From: Pseudochelatococcus contaminans
GTDB taxonomy: Bacteria; Pseudomonadota; Alphaproteobacteria; Rhizobiales; Beijerinckiaceae
DNA length: 64,000 nt
NCBI RefSeq assembly: GCF_014195635.1
Contig: NZ_JACICC010000002.1
Location: 496,001 to 560,000, forward strand
Direction of reading: 5' to 3'
The notes below the pieces were generated by a model. That model did no database searches. It worked only from the letters and a program-made list of their open reading frames with translations, and was not told where the DNA came from. This document shows, piece after piece, positions 26,420 through 37,437 of the stretch. How positions within the stretch are numbered: position 1 is the first letter of the stretch; each line of letters begins with the position of its first letter. The position numbers were made by a program, and so were the translations under genes.

Positions 26420-26797
26420 TCAGACAGCTTGAGCGGCGAAAGCTTTTTTGGCGGCGGAAATGCCATTCATGCAGGCGGGAACACCGGCATAAACCGCTAT
26501 CTGAAGCAGGATTTCGATGATCTCTTCGCGGGTGACACCCGTATGCAGAGCAGCAAGGATATGGAACTCCAACTGTTCAGGCGCCGTCCCCATTGCCATC
26601 AAAGCCGCGACCGTCAGCATCTCTCGCGTGCGAAGATCGATACCCGGACGAGACACAACGTCCGCGAATGAAAAACCGAGAACGATTTCAAGAAAATCAT
26701 CCGACAGTGCATCCAGATTGGCGGCAACACGCGCTGGCGCGTCGGGATCAAGCTGCTCAAGGACTGCGAGAGCCTTCGCACGGCGATCCAGGGTCAT
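26420..26797 (-). CDS. Carboxymuconolactone decarboxylase (CMD) family protein
   Basis: A 125-residue AhpD/CMD-like helical protein. The core motif region reads [15 protein letters not shown] followed by [24 protein letters not shown], ending with [16 protein letters not shown]. The AhpD CxxC pair is absent, so a peroxidase-cycle role is unlikely; gamma-carboxymuconolactone decarboxylase-like or uncharacterised CMD function is left open. Its ATG overlaps the stop of the aldo/keto reductase gene (ATGA), so the two are co-expressed. Confidence 0.85.
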   Translation of the reverse strand: MTLDRRAKALAVLEQLDPDAPARVAANLDALSDDFLEIVLGFSFADVVSRPGIDLRTREMLTVAALMAMGTAPEQLEFHILAALHTGVTREEIIEILLQIAVYAGVPACMNGISAAKKAFAAQAV

Positions 26798-27801
26798 GCG
26801 TTGACCCCTTTCATGCCTTCGGCGGTGTAGCGCTCTCCGGCGACGGCCAGTCCGGCGATGGCGTGTTCGAGCGTCGTGCGTTCCTCGTCGCTCAGCCGTA
26901 TGCCAGCCGCTGCCGCATTCTCTTCAAGATATTTGATGCGCTTGGTGCCGGGTATTGGCACGATGTCGTTGCCCTTGGCCAGCAGCCACGCCAGCGCAAC
27001 CTGCGCGGGGGTGCAGCCCCTTGCGTCGGCGATGCCGCGCACCACCTCCACCAACGCGCCGTTGGTCGCGGCATTGTCCGGGGAGAAGCGCGGCAGACTG
27101 GCGCGGAAGTCGCCATCCTCGAACGATGCCCCGGCCTGAAACCGCCCGGTGAGAAAGCCTCGCCCCAGCGGGGAATAGGCCACGAAGCCGATACCCAGTT
27201 CGCGGCAGGCCGGCAGGATCTCGGCTTCCACGTCGCGGGTCCAGAGCGAATACTCGGTCTGCACCGCCGTCACCGGATGCACGGCGTGGGCACGGCGCAA
27301 TGTTTCGGCGCTCACCTCGCACAGGCCGATATGGGCGATCTTGCCTTCCTGCTTCAGCGCAGCCAATCCCTGCATCGTTTCCTCAATGGGGCGCTCGCGC
27401 TCGATGCGGTGAACATAATAAAGGTCGATCCGCTCGACACCCAGCCGCTTGAGCGATCCCTCGCAGGCCCAGCGCATATAATCCGCGCTGTTATCGATGC
27501 TGCGCGCATATTCGCCGGGCTTGCGCACGATGCCGAATTTGGTCGCGATCTTCACCCTTGCGCCACTGTCTTTCAGAAAACGGCCGATCAGCTCCTCGTT
27601 ATGATGCGGACCGTACATGTCGGCGGTATCGAAAAAATCGATGCCCAGATCGACCGCACGCCGCAGCACCGCCATCGATTCCGCATCGTCGCGCGGGCCG
27701 TAGAACTCACTCATTCCCATGCAACCGAGTCCGATCGCCGAAACCGGAAAATCGGCGCCAAGCACCCGCTCAGGCATTTGTTCAAGCATCCGTTGCTGCA
27801 T
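26794..27801 (-). CDS. Aldo/keto reductase
   Basis: A 335-residue NADPH-dependent oxidoreductase with the AKR TIM-barrel. It shows [31 protein letters not shown] (catalytic Asp and Tyr), IATKFGI (catalytic Lys), DLYYVHR (His) and [13 protein letters not shown]. It is closest by eye to the YakC/AKR13 group of plant and bacterial reductases. The ATG at 27801 has AAGGAG seven bases upstream; the ATG at 27807 is too close to it. First gene of the four-gene run; no linked regulator is visible. Confidence 0.9.
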   Translation of the reverse strand: MQQRMLEQMPERVLGADFPVSAIGLGCMGMSEFYGPRDDAESMAVLRRAVDLGIDFFDTADMYGPHHNEELIGRFLKDSGARVKIATKFGIVRKPGEYARSIDNSADYMRWACEGSLKRLGVERIDLYYVHRIERERPIEETMQGLAALKQEGKIAHIGLCEVSAETLRRAHAVHPVTAVQTEYSLWTRDVEAEILPACRELGIGFVAYSPLGRGFLTGRFQAGASFEDGDFRASLPRFSPDNAATNGALVEVVRGIADARGCTPAQVALAWLLAKGNDIVPIPGTKRIKYLEENAAAAGIRLSDEERTTLEHAIAGLAVAGERYTAEGMKGVNA

Positions 27802-28076
27802 TGCCATGCTCCTTGCTCATCAAGATCAGGAGGAAGGATGCTTTTCTTTTTAGGGCAAGAAAACCGCCGCAAACCGTAATCCGTTTTCCAAAAACGGAAA
27901 CTACCGGGGCGAGAGACGGGTGCAACATTGCGAGGGGTTGAAGCGCGGAGCGTTTTCCCCCTCTCCGCCCGCTGTTTCGGCATGGGTGCCCTGACATGGA
28001 GGCCGTAGCGCCCATGCAGCGGCGCACGCATACTGCATCAAAGGCTCGGAGGATAACGAGTCAGCGGGAACAAAGA

Positions 28077-28994
28077 ATGAGCAGTCCTTCCATTTCCGCC
28101 CGGCCCGCACCCGATGTGCTGCTGGGTTTTTCGTGTGCGCTCTTCACCTATCTGTCGTGGGGGCTGCTGCCGCTCTACATGAAGCAGGTCGCGCATGTGC
28201 CGTTCGCGGAGGTCATCGCGCACCGCATTCTGTGGGCGCTTCCTTCCGCTGCGCTGCTGCTGCTGGTGATGGGCGGTATGCCATCGATGCGCCTTGCCCT
28301 GCGCAGCCCGCGCATCATCGGCATGGCCACGGTGACGGCGTTGCTGATTTCGTGCAACTGGACTGTCTACACCTGGGCCGTCATCAACAACCGCACGCTC
28401 GATACGGCGCTGGGTTATTACATCAACCCGCTGGTCAGCGTGCTGATGGGCGTGGTGCTGCTGCGCGAGCGGATCGCCCGGCCCCTGGTGATCGCCGTGG
28501 TGCTGGCTTCCATCGCTGTGGGTATTCTCACCGTACAGGCCGGCGGCCTGCCGTGGGTGTCGCTGGTGCTGCCGGCCTCTTTCGCCACCTACGGCTATTT
28601 GCGCAAGACGCTGCCGGTGGAAGCCCTGCCCGGTTTCACGCTGGAGGCACTGATCCTGTCCTTGCCGGCGGTGGCTTACGTGGCCTGGCTCACGGCGAGC
28701 GGCAGCAGCCATTTCGGTATCGACGCCACCGATACTTTCTGGCTGATCATGGGCGGGCCGATCACCGCCCTGCCGCTGGTGACATTCGCGATTGCCGCCC
28801 GCAACCTGCGACTGAGCACCGTCGGCGTGATGCAGTTCATCGCCCCCACCATCGCCTTCCTGATTGCGGTATTCGTTTTCGGGGAGCCGTTCTCGCTCAC
28901 GCGCGGCATCGCGTTCGGCTTCATCTGGGCGGGGCTGATCATCTATAGCTGGTCTGGCTTCGTCAACGCTCGCAAGCATCAGACCCGGCGATAA
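28077..28994 (+). CDS. rarD: RarD-type EamA/DMT permease
   Basis: A 305-residue inner-membrane protein with about ten helices and two EamA repeats. FTYLSWGLLPLYMKQVAHVPFAEVIAHRILW is the RarD N-terminal signature; YTWAVINNRTLDTALGYYINPLVSVLMG and GVMQFIAPTIAFLIAVFVFGEPF are also conserved. The family is annotated as chloramphenicol-sensitivity protein but transport substrates are not established. The ATG at 28077 starts the conserved region; frames upstream lack support. It is convergent with eno, and the 27808-28076 spacer holds no recognisable gene. Confidence 0.88.
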   Translation: MSSPSISARPAPDVLLGFSCALFTYLSWGLLPLYMKQVAHVPFAEVIAHRILWALPSAALLLLVMGGMPSMRLALRSPRIIGMATVTALLISCNWTVYTWAVINNRTLDTALGYYINPLVSVLMGVVLLRERIARPLVIAVVLASIAVGILTVQAGGLPWVSLVLPASFATYGYLRKTLPVEALPGFTLEALILSLPAVAYVAWLTASGSSHFGIDATDTFWLIMGGPITALPLVTFAIAARNLRLSTVGVMQFIAPTIAFLIAVFVFGEPFSLTRGIAFGFIWAGLIIYSWSGFVNARKHQTRR

Positions 28995-28995
28995 A

Positions 28996-29023
28996 AAACG
29001 CCGCCCGGCTGACGGGCGGCGCT
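28996..29023 (-). terminator. Terminator of eno
   Basis: GCCGCCC/GGGCGGC stem with a 7-nt loop; on the minus strand it is followed by GTTTTTTATC. It lies about 45 nt past the eno stop and also separates the convergent rarD gene. Confidence 0.8.
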
Positions 29024-29067
29024 CGGATCGTGGCCTCGTTTTACTGCAACGCGAAGCGGAATGCGCC

Positions 29068-30745
<1,678 letters not shown>

Positions 30746-31408
30746 GTGAGCAGCGCCCCGTTTTCCGCAGTCGCCATCATGATCGGTTTCGCCGCCTTGC
30801 TGCTTGGCACCCTTGATGCCGGTGTAGCGCGGGCACGCCCCAGTGCGATCGTGCTGCCGGTTGCGGCAACGACGCAGGAAGCTTGGCAGAAAGAAACAGG
30901 GCTCACCGCCCACCCCATCGGCTGGGAAAACTTCTGCGGCAAGAATCCGGCAACCTGCCGCGAGCGCGATGACCGTCATGGCATCATCGCGCTGGATGCT
31001 GCCTCGTGGGCGCTGATCCTCAAGACCAACATCGACGTCAACGCCGCCATCACCCCCATGTCGGACGAAGAACAGTGGGGCGTTGCGGAATCCTGGGATT
31101 TCCCGGACAGCGGCTATGGCGATTGTGAGGATTACGTGCTGCTGAAGCGCCGCCTGCTGCACAGGGCCGGCCTGCCGCTGGCCGCGCTGATGATAACCGT
31201 GGTGCGGGATCTGGAAGGGGCTGGCCACGCGGTGCTGACGGTGCGCACGGACCGCGGCGATTTCATCCTCGACAACAAGCGCAACCGCGTGCTGCTCTGG
31301 AGCGAAACCGGCTACGGCTACATCAAGCGTCAGGCCAATCTCAACCCCATGCGGTGGGTTTCGTTAGGCCCGGCTGCGCCCGGCATGGCCGCAACCGCAG
31401 CACGGTGA
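30746..31408 (+). CDS. Transglutaminase-like cysteine peptidase (BTLCP, LapG-like)
   Basis: A 220-residue exported protein with an N-terminal signal (IMIGFAALLLGTLDAGVARA). The catalytic triad of bacterial transglutaminase-like cysteine proteinases is visible: C127 in GDCEDYVLLKR, H161 in GAGHAVLTVRT and D176 in FILDNKRN. In LapG relatives this periplasmic enzyme clips large adhesins that are anchored during type I secretion. No LapD-like c-di-GMP receptor is adjacent; a type I secretion ABC/HlyD pair lies 17 kb away. The start is GTG, with GATGAGG upstream. Confidence 0.85.
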   Translation: MSSAPFSAVAIMIGFAALLLGTLDAGVARARPSAIVLPVAATTQEAWQKETGLTAHPIGWENFCGKNPATCRERDDRHGIIALDAASWALILKTNIDVNAAITPMSDEEQWGVAESWDFPDSGYGDCEDYVLLKRRLLHRAGLPLAALMITVVRDLEGAGHAVLTVRTDRGDFILDNKRNRVLLWSETGYGYIKRQANLNPMRWVSLGPAAPGMAATAAR

Positions 31409-31427
31409 TGTGGCGAGCCGGTCGCTG

Positions 31428-31835
31428 TCAGCGTCCGACCCGCCGCGCAGCCCACATACCGACCAGCATGGCAGGCACGAAAACATAGGTGCCGGTCGCA
31501 CCTACGCCCAGCGACGCGAATGCCGGGCCGGGGCAAAACCCGCCCAGCCCCCAGCCGATGCCGAAAAGCGCCGCTCCGAGCACGAGCGGATTGTCGATAT
31601 CCCGCTTCGTGGGCAGATGAAACGCGGTGTCGAACACCGGCCTTCCGCGCGCCAGCACGAACCGGAAGCCGATAAAGGCCACCAGCACCGCGCCGCCCAT
31701 GACAAAGGCCAGCGACGGATCCCAGGTGCCGAAGACATCGAGAAAATTGAGCACCTTGGCCGGATTTGCCATGCCGGACACGATCAGGCCGACACCGAAG
31801 AGCAGGCCAAGCAGTAGATTGACGATCACCGGCAT
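31428..31835 (-). CDS. YeeE/YedE-family inner-membrane protein, second half-transporter
   Basis: A 135-residue membrane protein (LLLGLLFGVGLIVSGMANPAKVLNFLDVFGTWDPSLAFVMGG split over helices 1-2) with the conserved cysteine segment GGFCPGPAF. Pairs of such half-proteins (PmpA/PmpB, YeeE-like) are linked to uptake of sulfur compounds such as thiosulfate. It begins 2 nt after its partner's stop (TGACCATG), so the two form one coupled unit. The usual sulfur-responsive repressor and persulfide dioxygenase genes are not adjacent. Confidence 0.85.
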   Translation of the reverse strand: MPVIVNLLLGLLFGVGLIVSGMANPAKVLNFLDVFGTWDPSLAFVMGGAVLVAFIGFRFVLARGRPVFDTAFHLPTKRDIDNPLVLGAALFGIGWGLGGFCPGPAFASLGVGATGTYVFVPAMLVGMWAARRVGR

Positions 31836-31837
31836 GG

Positions 31838-32263
31838 TCAGCCTCCGATCACATGGCGGACGATGTAAACCGTCACGAACGCCGTCAGCATGAAGACCAG
31901 GGTCGCCACGATCGAGCGCGGCGACAGGCGCGACAGACCGCACACACCGTGGCCGGATGTGCAGCCCCCGCCGAGCACAGCGCCGAAACCGACCAGCAAT
32001 CCAGCGACAACCAGCAGCGGATAATTCGATGATACGGCCTGAAGAACCGGCTCTCCAGTCACCGCCTCAACGAGCGCGGGCGACAGGACGAGGCCCAGAA
32101 TGAAGGCAAGACGCTCCTGAAAGTGCGAATCGGTCGGGGGGAACAGGCGGCTGGCAATACCGCTGATGCCGGCGATGCGCCCTTCCAGCGCCAGCAGCAG
32201 CACAGCGGACAGGCCGATGAGAGCGCCACCTATAAATGAGGCAATGGGAGTAAACTCGGTCAT
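31838..32263 (-). CDS. YeeE/YedE-family inner-membrane protein, first half-transporter
   Basis: A 141-residue membrane protein with four or so helices and the family cysteine motif [20 protein letters not shown], which in YeeE proteins lines the route for sulfur substrates. The ATG at 32263 has AAAGG at six bases; the ATG at 32269 lies inside that ribosome site. It is the partner of the gene immediately downstream, and together they make up a full-length YeeE. Substrate is inferred from the family. Confidence 0.85.
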   Translation of the reverse strand: MTEFTPIASFIGGALIGLSAVLLLALEGRIAGISGIASRLFPPTDSHFQERLAFILGLVLSPALVEAVTGEPVLQAVSSNYPLLVVAGLLVGFGAVLGGGCTSGHGVCGLSRLSPRSIVATLVFMLTAFVTVYIVRHVIGG

Positions 32264-32379
32264 GGTCATCCTTTCGCGCCGGCAAGCGTGCGGCAGCGGT
32301 CGATCCTAACCATGTTATTGTCGCGCAAATGGATGCCGGATACCAGCCACTGCCCAAAGCTCACCGCTTAAGTTTTGCT

Positions 32380-33300
32380 TCAGGCCACCTGCCCTGCGCG
32401 ACGACGCCGGGGGCCAAAGAGACATGCGGCGGCGAAAACCACCCCGGCGACCGTCGCGATCATGCCCGCGGCGCTCAAAGCGTGGCTGAAACCGAACCAG
32501 GATGGTGCAAAAGCCGCCAGGCAATAGCCGACGACGGCCGAAATCACCGCGAAGGCAACGCTCCAGAGCAGTTGCGGAAAAAGGCGGTCCGTCATGAGCC
32601 GCGCCGCGCCCGCGGGGCAGATGAACATGGCCACGACGATGATCGCGCCCACGGCATCGAACGCCATCACCGCCACCACCGCCACCACGACCGCAAGGGC
32701 CAGCCCGACGAGACCCGGACGCGCACCGACGGTGGCTGCGAAACCGGGGTCGAACGTGCCGATGAACAGCTCTTTCCAGAACACGGCGATGAACACGCAA
32801 ACCGCCAGCAGCGTCAGCGCGAGACGCGGCACCTGCGGCGGCAGTTGCGCAAGGGCTGCGGAATCGAACAGCGAATGCCAGCCCTCGCCGTCGAACCAGA
32901 CGATGCTCTCCAACGAGCCATAAAGCGCATGCTCGACATCGAGATGCACATGGCCGGTGTTCGTCTGCTCCAGCAGCAGGATGCCGCCCGCGAACATGGC
33001 CGTGAACACCACACCCATCGCGGCACCCGGCTCGATACGCCCGACGCGGCGGATAATCTCGATCAGCACCAGCGATCCGACAGCGGCAAGGCCCGCGCCC
33101 AGCAGCATCGGCCCGGCCGCGACCGATCCCGTGATGACGAACGCCAGCACGATGCCGGGCAGCACGACATGGCTGACCGCATCGCCCACCAGCGCCTGCC
33201 GGCGCAGCACCAGGAAATTCCCCGGCAGCGCGCAGCACACCGCCGTCAGCACACCCACGACGAGCGGCGGCAGGTTGAGCATGACGAAATCGCTATTCAT
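32380..33300 (-). CDS. Mn/Zn/Fe-type ABC transporter permease (SitD/MntB-like)
   Basis: A 306-residue ABC-3 family permease with 8-9 helices. Conserved segments are GNFLVLRRQALVGDAVSHVVLPGIVLAF, PGAAMGVVFTAMFAGGILLL, and FDAVGAIIVVAMFICPAGAARLMTDR. The ATG at 33300 follows GGAGAT. Third gene of an ATPase-permease-permease unit. It ends 116 bp before the YeeE pair on the same strand. Confidence 0.88.
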   Translation of the reverse strand: MNSDFVMLNLPPLVVGVLTAVCCALPGNFLVLRRQALVGDAVSHVVLPGIVLAFVITGSVAAGPMLLGAGLAAVGSLVLIEIIRRVGRIEPGAAMGVVFTAMFAGGILLLEQTNTGHVHLDVEHALYGSLESIVWFDGEGWHSLFDSAALAQLPPQVPRLALTLLAVCVFIAVFWKELFIGTFDPGFAATVGARPGLVGLALAVVVAVVAVMAFDAVGAIIVVAMFICPAGAARLMTDRLFPQLLWSVAFAVISAVVGYCLAAFAPSWFGFSHALSAAGMIATVAGVVFAAACLFGPRRRRAGQVA

Positions 33301-33325
33301 CTGGAAATCTCCGTCCGGCCAGCCA

Positions 33326-34537
33326 TCAATGCACCGCCACGCGCGCTTCGAGATCGCGCACGATATCGGAAGGCAACGCATCGTTGATGGGCGTCAGGCC
33401 GTGATAGCCCCCTGCCGCTGCTTCATCCGGAAACAGCCGTCGATAAAGGCTCCACAATGTTTCCTCGCGCTGCGCCGCCTTCGCGGCTGCATGGCCGGCG
33501 GGCGTCGGCACGCCATCGGCGCGGATGAAGCCCGCACGGCGCAGCACGCGTAAGGTCATGCGGTCGTAGACGGGTTCGTCGCGCGCCATCGCCAGCAGAC
33601 CCTGCCGCTCATGCACGCGCGCACGCAGCGCCAGCATCTCCATCTGCCCCGCCAGCAGGCCGCGCAGGGGGGAAAACACAAGCGACACCACAAACACCGC
33701 GAACGACACCAGCACGATCAAGGCCCCCGTGGGCAACCCCGGCCCCAGCGATGAAATCACCGCTCCGGCATAGGCGGAAAACGCACCGACCGCCGCCGCG
33801 ATGAGCGGCAACCTGCCGGGGCGATTGGTCCAGAAGCGGGCGATGACCGGCGGCAGGATAGTGAGAGCAACAATGAGCACCAGCCCCGCCACCTTCAGCC
33901 CGATGACCGTCACGATCAGCGCCAGCGCCAGCAAGGCAAGGTCAGTCATGCGCACGCTGATGCCCTGCGTCGCAGCATAGGCCGGATCGAAGCTGACCAG
34001 CGTGAACGGCCGGCGCAACACGTACACCGCCACGCCGCACAACGCGGCAGCGACCGCGATCAGTTCCGCCTCCGAACGCAGCATGCCGGCGGTCGAGCCA
34101 AGCAGAAAGCCGCCGATGCCCGCCCTACGCCCGGTGTCCATCACCTGAATGACGGTCAGCAGCGTCACGCCAAGGCCGAAAAATACCGACAGCACCGCGC
34201 CGATGGCGACATCCTCGGTGAGCCGGGTGCGCCGCGTCACCCACTCCAGCGCCAGCAGGCCAAGCCATGCACTCAACGCCGCGCCCAGCATGAGGCCGGG
34301 CATGAACCGCCCGTCGCCAGTGGCCAGCGCCATGACGATGAACGCCAGCGCCAGCCCCGGCAACGTGGCATGGGAGATGGCGTCGCTGACAAGCGAGCGC
34401 TTGCGGAGCATCATGAAGGCGCCCACTGCTCCCGCGCTCGCGCCCAGCAGCGCCGCGCCGATGGTGACCAGCGTGGTATTGTAACCGGCGGAGAAAAACA
34501 ACGCGGCCATCAGCTTCTGATCAAAAAGTGCGTCCAT
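33326..34537 (-). CDS. Metal ABC transporter permease with a C-terminal repressor-like domain (SitC/TroC-like)
   Basis: A 403-residue ABC-3 permease: residues 1-300 contain MLRKRSLVSDAISHATLPGLALAF and VGLKVAGLVLIVALTILPPVIARF-type segments. About 100 further soluble residues follow (ARVHERQGLLAMARDEPVYDR onward) with RRAGFIRADGVPTPAGHAAAK and ETLWSLYRRLFP, resembling the winged-helix/dimer part of DtxR/MntR-type regulators known to be fused to TroC-like permeases. That tail may sense the metal or be vestigial. It sits between the ATPase and the second permease gene. Confidence 0.85.
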   Translation of the reverse strand: MDALFDQKLMAALFFSAGYNTTLVTIGAALLGASAGAVGAFMMLRKRSLVSDAISHATLPGLALAFIVMALATGDGRFMPGLMLGAALSAWLGLLALEWVTRRTRLTEDVAIGAVLSVFFGLGVTLLTVIQVMDTGRRAGIGGFLLGSTAGMLRSEAELIAVAAALCGVAVYVLRRPFTLVSFDPAYAATQGISVRMTDLALLALALIVTVIGLKVAGLVLIVALTILPPVIARFWTNRPGRLPLIAAAVGAFSAYAGAVISSLGPGLPTGALIVLVSFAVFVVSLVFSPLRGLLAGQMEMLALRARVHERQGLLAMARDEPVYDRMTLRVLRRAGFIRADGVPTPAGHAAAKAAQREETLWSLYRRLFPDEAAAGGYHGLTPINDALPSDIVRDLEARVAVH

Positions 34538-34544
34538 GACTGTC

Positions 34545-35372
34545 TCACGCACCTGCGCCCTGAACGGCCACCAGCCGTCCGCCATAGGTTTCCTGCAACT
34601 TGGCGGGCGTGAACGTCTCCGCCACCGGGCCGGAGGCGATGCGGCGCACGTTCAGCAGCAGCACATGGTCGAAGTAGTCCTGCACCGTGCCAAGATCGTG
34701 GTGCACGCAGATGATGGTTTTACCCCGCGCCTGCAAATCCTTGAGCACGGCCACGATGGCGCGCTCCGTCACCGCATCGACGCCGGCGAAAGGCTCGTCG
34801 AGAATATAAAGATCCGCATCCTGCGCCAGAGCGCGGGCGATGAATACGCGCTGCTGCTGGCCGCCCGACAACTGGCCGATCTGCCGCGCGGCGAACGCCG
34901 CCATGCCCACGCGCTCAAGACAGTCGAGCGCCTTCTGCCGATAGCGGTTGCCGGCCAGCCGCAGCAATCCAAGCCGGCGATAAAAACCCATGCTGACGAC
35001 ATCAATCACCGTTGCGGGAAAATCCCAGTCGATGCTGGCCCGCTGGGGCACGTAGGCAATGCGCGCCATGGCACGCTCCACCGGCGCGCCAAATACACGC
35101 ACTTCGCCCGCGATGCGTGGCACGATGCCGAGCGCCGCCTTGATGAGCGTGGACTTTCCCGCGCCGTTCGGGCCGACGATGGCAACCATGGCCCCGGCGG
35201 GCACGGTAAAATCCACCGATAGCAACGCTGGTTTTCCACCGTAGCTGACCGTGAGGCCGGTAATGGCGAGCGGGCTGTCGACGTCATGCGCGGCGCGCTC
35301 CCCTGCCGGGGGCGTCTGGCCAGCGCCGACGACGCGAAGAGGCTTTACGCTATCGAGCATGATGACGTGCAT
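34545..35372 (-). CDS. Metal ABC transporter ATP-binding protein (SitB/MntA-like)
   Basis: A 275-residue ABC ATPase: Walker [11 protein letters not shown]-loop [13 protein letters not shown] (typical of Mn/Zn importers), signature LSGGQQQR, Walker [13 protein letters not shown] and the H-loop VHHDLGTV. Start is uncertain between ATG 35372 (very close to AAGGGA) and ATG 35360. First gene of the three-gene unit. No periplasmic metal-binding protein gene (SitA/MntC-like) lies in the window, which is unusual for this import family. Confidence 0.88.
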   Translation of the reverse strand: MHVIMLDSVKPLRVVGAGQTPPAGERAAHDVDSPLAITGLTVSYGGKPALLSVDFTVPAGAMVAIVGPNGAGKSTLIKAALGIVPRIAGEVRVFGAPVERAMARIAYVPQRASIDWDFPATVIDVVSMGFYRRLGLLRLAGNRYRQKALDCLERVGMAAFAARQIGQLSGGQQQRVFIARALAQDADLYILDEPFAGVDAVTERAIVAVLKDLQARGKTIICVHHDLGTVQDYFDHVLLLNVRRIASGPVAETFTPAKLQETYGGRLVAVQGAGA

Positions 35373-35695
35373 TCCCTTATGGGTCAGGCGCGGCCCCCGA
35401 GCGAGACAGACTGTCGCGAAAGGGAGAGACCCGTACGAAAGGCGAAAAATCGTGCGGGAGGTCAGAACGAAGACCACACCTGCCGGATATGAAATGCAAT
35501 TTAATGCAATTGCGAATTATATGCAATAAGCATCATTAACGGCGCTTGCAGATGATTGGCGAGGCTTGCGGATGGCTGGTACGGCTTGCGGACAACTGGC
35601 GAGTCTGGCAGCGTGCGCTGGTGCGGTCATGCGCGCCATGATACGCAAGCCGCATGATACGCACCCAGCATGCCCCGCGTCCGGACAGGATCATC
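35373..35695. other. Divergent spacer between the metal ABC operon and mepA
   Basis: About 320 bp. It contains three TGCAAT repeats listed separately and a locally AT-rich stretch (35485-35540). No gene is recognised. Confidence 0.4.
35495..35527. promoter_or_regulatory. TGCAAT repeats, possible metal-regulator site
   Basis: Direct repeats TGCAAT at 35495, 35505 and 35522; the middle one forms GCAATTGC, an 8-bp palindrome. They lie upstream of the metal ABC operon. TGCAA-type half-sites occur in Mn- and Fe-responsive elements of alphaproteobacterial Fur/Mur proteins, which is the basis for the suggestion. Confidence 0.35.
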
Positions 35696-36673
35696 ATGCC
35701 AGCTTTCTCCATCTTCGCGTTACCCATCTCTGCGTTACCTATGCCCGCATTCCTGCACACGCGCCTTGCCGCCTCGATTCTCGTCGTCGCTTCCGTGCTG
35801 GCCTGCGGATCGACGGCCATCGCCCAGGACAACGCCAGCCAGGAAGCCGCCCGCCGGCAGACCGTGCTGAAGTCCCTGCCGCAGGACGCAGCCCGCCGCC
35901 TCTTCGGCTTGACGCAAACGCCATCGCAGACCGCACCACAGGTTTATGGCTTTTATTCAAAGGGCTGTGTGGGGGGAGCCGTGGAACTGCCGGCTGATGG
36001 CGACAACTGGCAGGTGATGCGCCCATCGCGCAACCGGGCCTTTGGCCATCCGGTGCTGATCGATTTCCTGAAGGATATTGCCGCCAGCGCCCCGCAGGCC
36101 GCAGGCTGGCCGGGGCTTCTTGTGGGCGACATCGGTCAGCCACGGGGTGGGCCGATGCTCACGGGCCACGCCTCGCACCAGAACGGCATCGATGCCGACA
36201 TCTGGCTGACGCCAAGCCCCACGCGCCGCTTCACACAGCAGGAACGCAACAACATTTCCGCCGTCAACGTGGTCGCCAAGGACTGGAACGATATCGACCC
36301 CGCCCGCTGGACGCAGGCGCATCACAGGCTTCTGCGGCATGTCGCGTCGCAGCCGCAGGTCGCGCGGTTGTTCGTGAACCCGGCGATCAAGAAGGCTTTA
36401 TGCCGGGAGGCCACCGGCAACCGGGCATGGCTGTCGAAAGTGCGGCCGACCCCCGGTCATAATTACCACTTCCACATTCGCCTCGCCTGCCCCGGCGGCA
36501 ACCCGGTCTGCCGCGATCAGGATCCGCCGCCGAAAAACGATGGTTGCGGCCCGGAGCTTGACTGGTGGTTCTCGGAGGAAGCAAGGCGTCCGAAGAAGCC
36601 GACACCTCCGCCGCCGCCACTGACGCTCGCAGATCTGCCGGCCCAGTGTGCGCAAGTGCTAGCCGCTCCTTAG
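35696..36673 (+). CDS. mepA: Penicillin-insensitive murein endopeptidase MepA
   Basis: A 325-residue exported LAS-family zinc peptidase that cuts D-Ala-meso-DAP cross-links in peptidoglycan. Signal sequence around FLHTRLAASILVVASVLACGSTAIA. Metal-binding motifs: GHASHQNGIDADIW and HNYHFHIRLACP; GCVGGAVELP and DWNDIDPARWT are also typical. Cysteines in the second half fit the disulfides of MepA. The ATG at 35696 has AGGA at eight bases; a later ATG at 35741 would also leave a usable signal peptide. A Pro-rich tail (KPTPPPPP) precedes the end. Confidence 0.9.
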   Translation: MPAFSIFALPISALPMPAFLHTRLAASILVVASVLACGSTAIAQDNASQEAARRQTVLKSLPQDAARRLFGLTQTPSQTAPQVYGFYSKGCVGGAVELPADGDNWQVMRPSRNRAFGHPVLIDFLKDIAASAPQAAGWPGLLVGDIGQPRGGPMLTGHASHQNGIDADIWLTPSPTRRFTQQERNNISAVNVVAKDWNDIDPARWTQAHHRLLRHVASQPQVARLFVNPAIKKALCREATGNRAWLSKVRPTPGHNYHFHIRLACPGGNPVCRDQDPPPKNDGCGPELDWWFSEEARRPKKPTPPPPPLTLADLPAQCAQVLAAP

Positions 36674-36692
36674 GGCACTGGCCGTGCCAAAA

Positions 36693-36727
36693 AACAGGCC
36701 CCCGTCTCGATAAAACGGGGGCCTGGC
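36693..36727 (-). terminator. Terminator of msrA
   Basis: AGGCCCCCGT/ACGGGGGCCT stem with a 9-nt loop between convergent mepA and msrA. On the minus strand TGTTTTTTGG follows, so it mainly serves msrA, but the stem can stop both. Confidence 0.8.
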
Positions 36728-36748
36728 GGTGTCAGCGGCTGGAATGGT

Positions 36749-37408
36749 TTACACAACCGAAGCCGGCACAGCGCAGGTGACGCCCGTGCCGCCCAGCCCG
36801 CAATAGCCGTTGGGATTTTTCGCCAGATATTGCTGATGATAATCTTCGGCAAAATAAAGCGGCTGCGGGCCGCCGATCTCGGTGGTTACAGCGGGAAAGC
36901 CCGCGCGCGCCAGTGCGTTTTCATAATCGGCACGGGAGGCGAGCGCCGCAGTGAGCTGCGCATCGTTCGACACATATATCGCCGAGCGATACTGCGTGCC
37001 GATATCGTTGCCCTGCCGGTTGCCCTGCGTCGGATCGTGACTTTCCCAAAATGCCTTGAGAAGACGCCCGAAGCCATCATCAGCCGGATCGTAAGCGACG
37101 AGCACGACCTCGGTATGTCCGGTGCGGCCGGAGCAGACTTCCTCATACGTCGGATTAGGCGTGATGCCGCCAGCGTACCCCACTGCCGTAACCCACACGC
37201 CGGGCAGTTGCCAGAACAGCCGTTCCGCGCCCCAGAAACAGCCAAGCCCCAGCAGCACGGTTTCGGTGCCTTCGGGATACGGCCCCTTGAGCGGCCTGCC
37301 GTTGACGAAATGCGTTTCGGCGGTCGGCAGCGGCGTCTCGCGCCCTGGCAGCGCGGTGTCGCGTGTCGGCAGGGTCAGCTTGGCCGACAGATCCTTGAAT
37401 AAAGCCAT
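36749..37408 (-). CDS. msrA: Peptide-methionine (S)-S-oxide reductase
   Basis: A 219-residue repair enzyme reducing methionine-S-sulfoxide. Catalytic Cys57 lies in [48 protein letters not shown] and [11 protein letters not shown] are family motifs, and C-terminal cysteines ([13 protein letters not shown]) can resolve the disulfide. No signal peptide. The N-terminal 45 residues before the core are typical of proteobacterial long-form MsrA. A small membrane-protein gene lies just upstream on the same strand. Confidence 0.95.
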   Translation of the reverse strand: MALFKDLSAKLTLPTRDTALPGRETPLPTAETHFVNGRPLKGPYPEGTETVLLGLGCFWGAERLFWQLPGVWVTAVGYAGGITPNPTYEEVCSGRTGHTEVVLVAYDPADDGFGRLLKAFWESHDPTQGNRQGNDIGTQYRSAIYVSNDAQLTAALASRADYENALARAGFPAVTTEIGGPQPLYFAEDYHQQYLAKNPNGYCGLGGTGVTCAVPASVV

Positions 37409-37437
37409 AAGCCACCTCCATCAGCGACGGCATTCTC

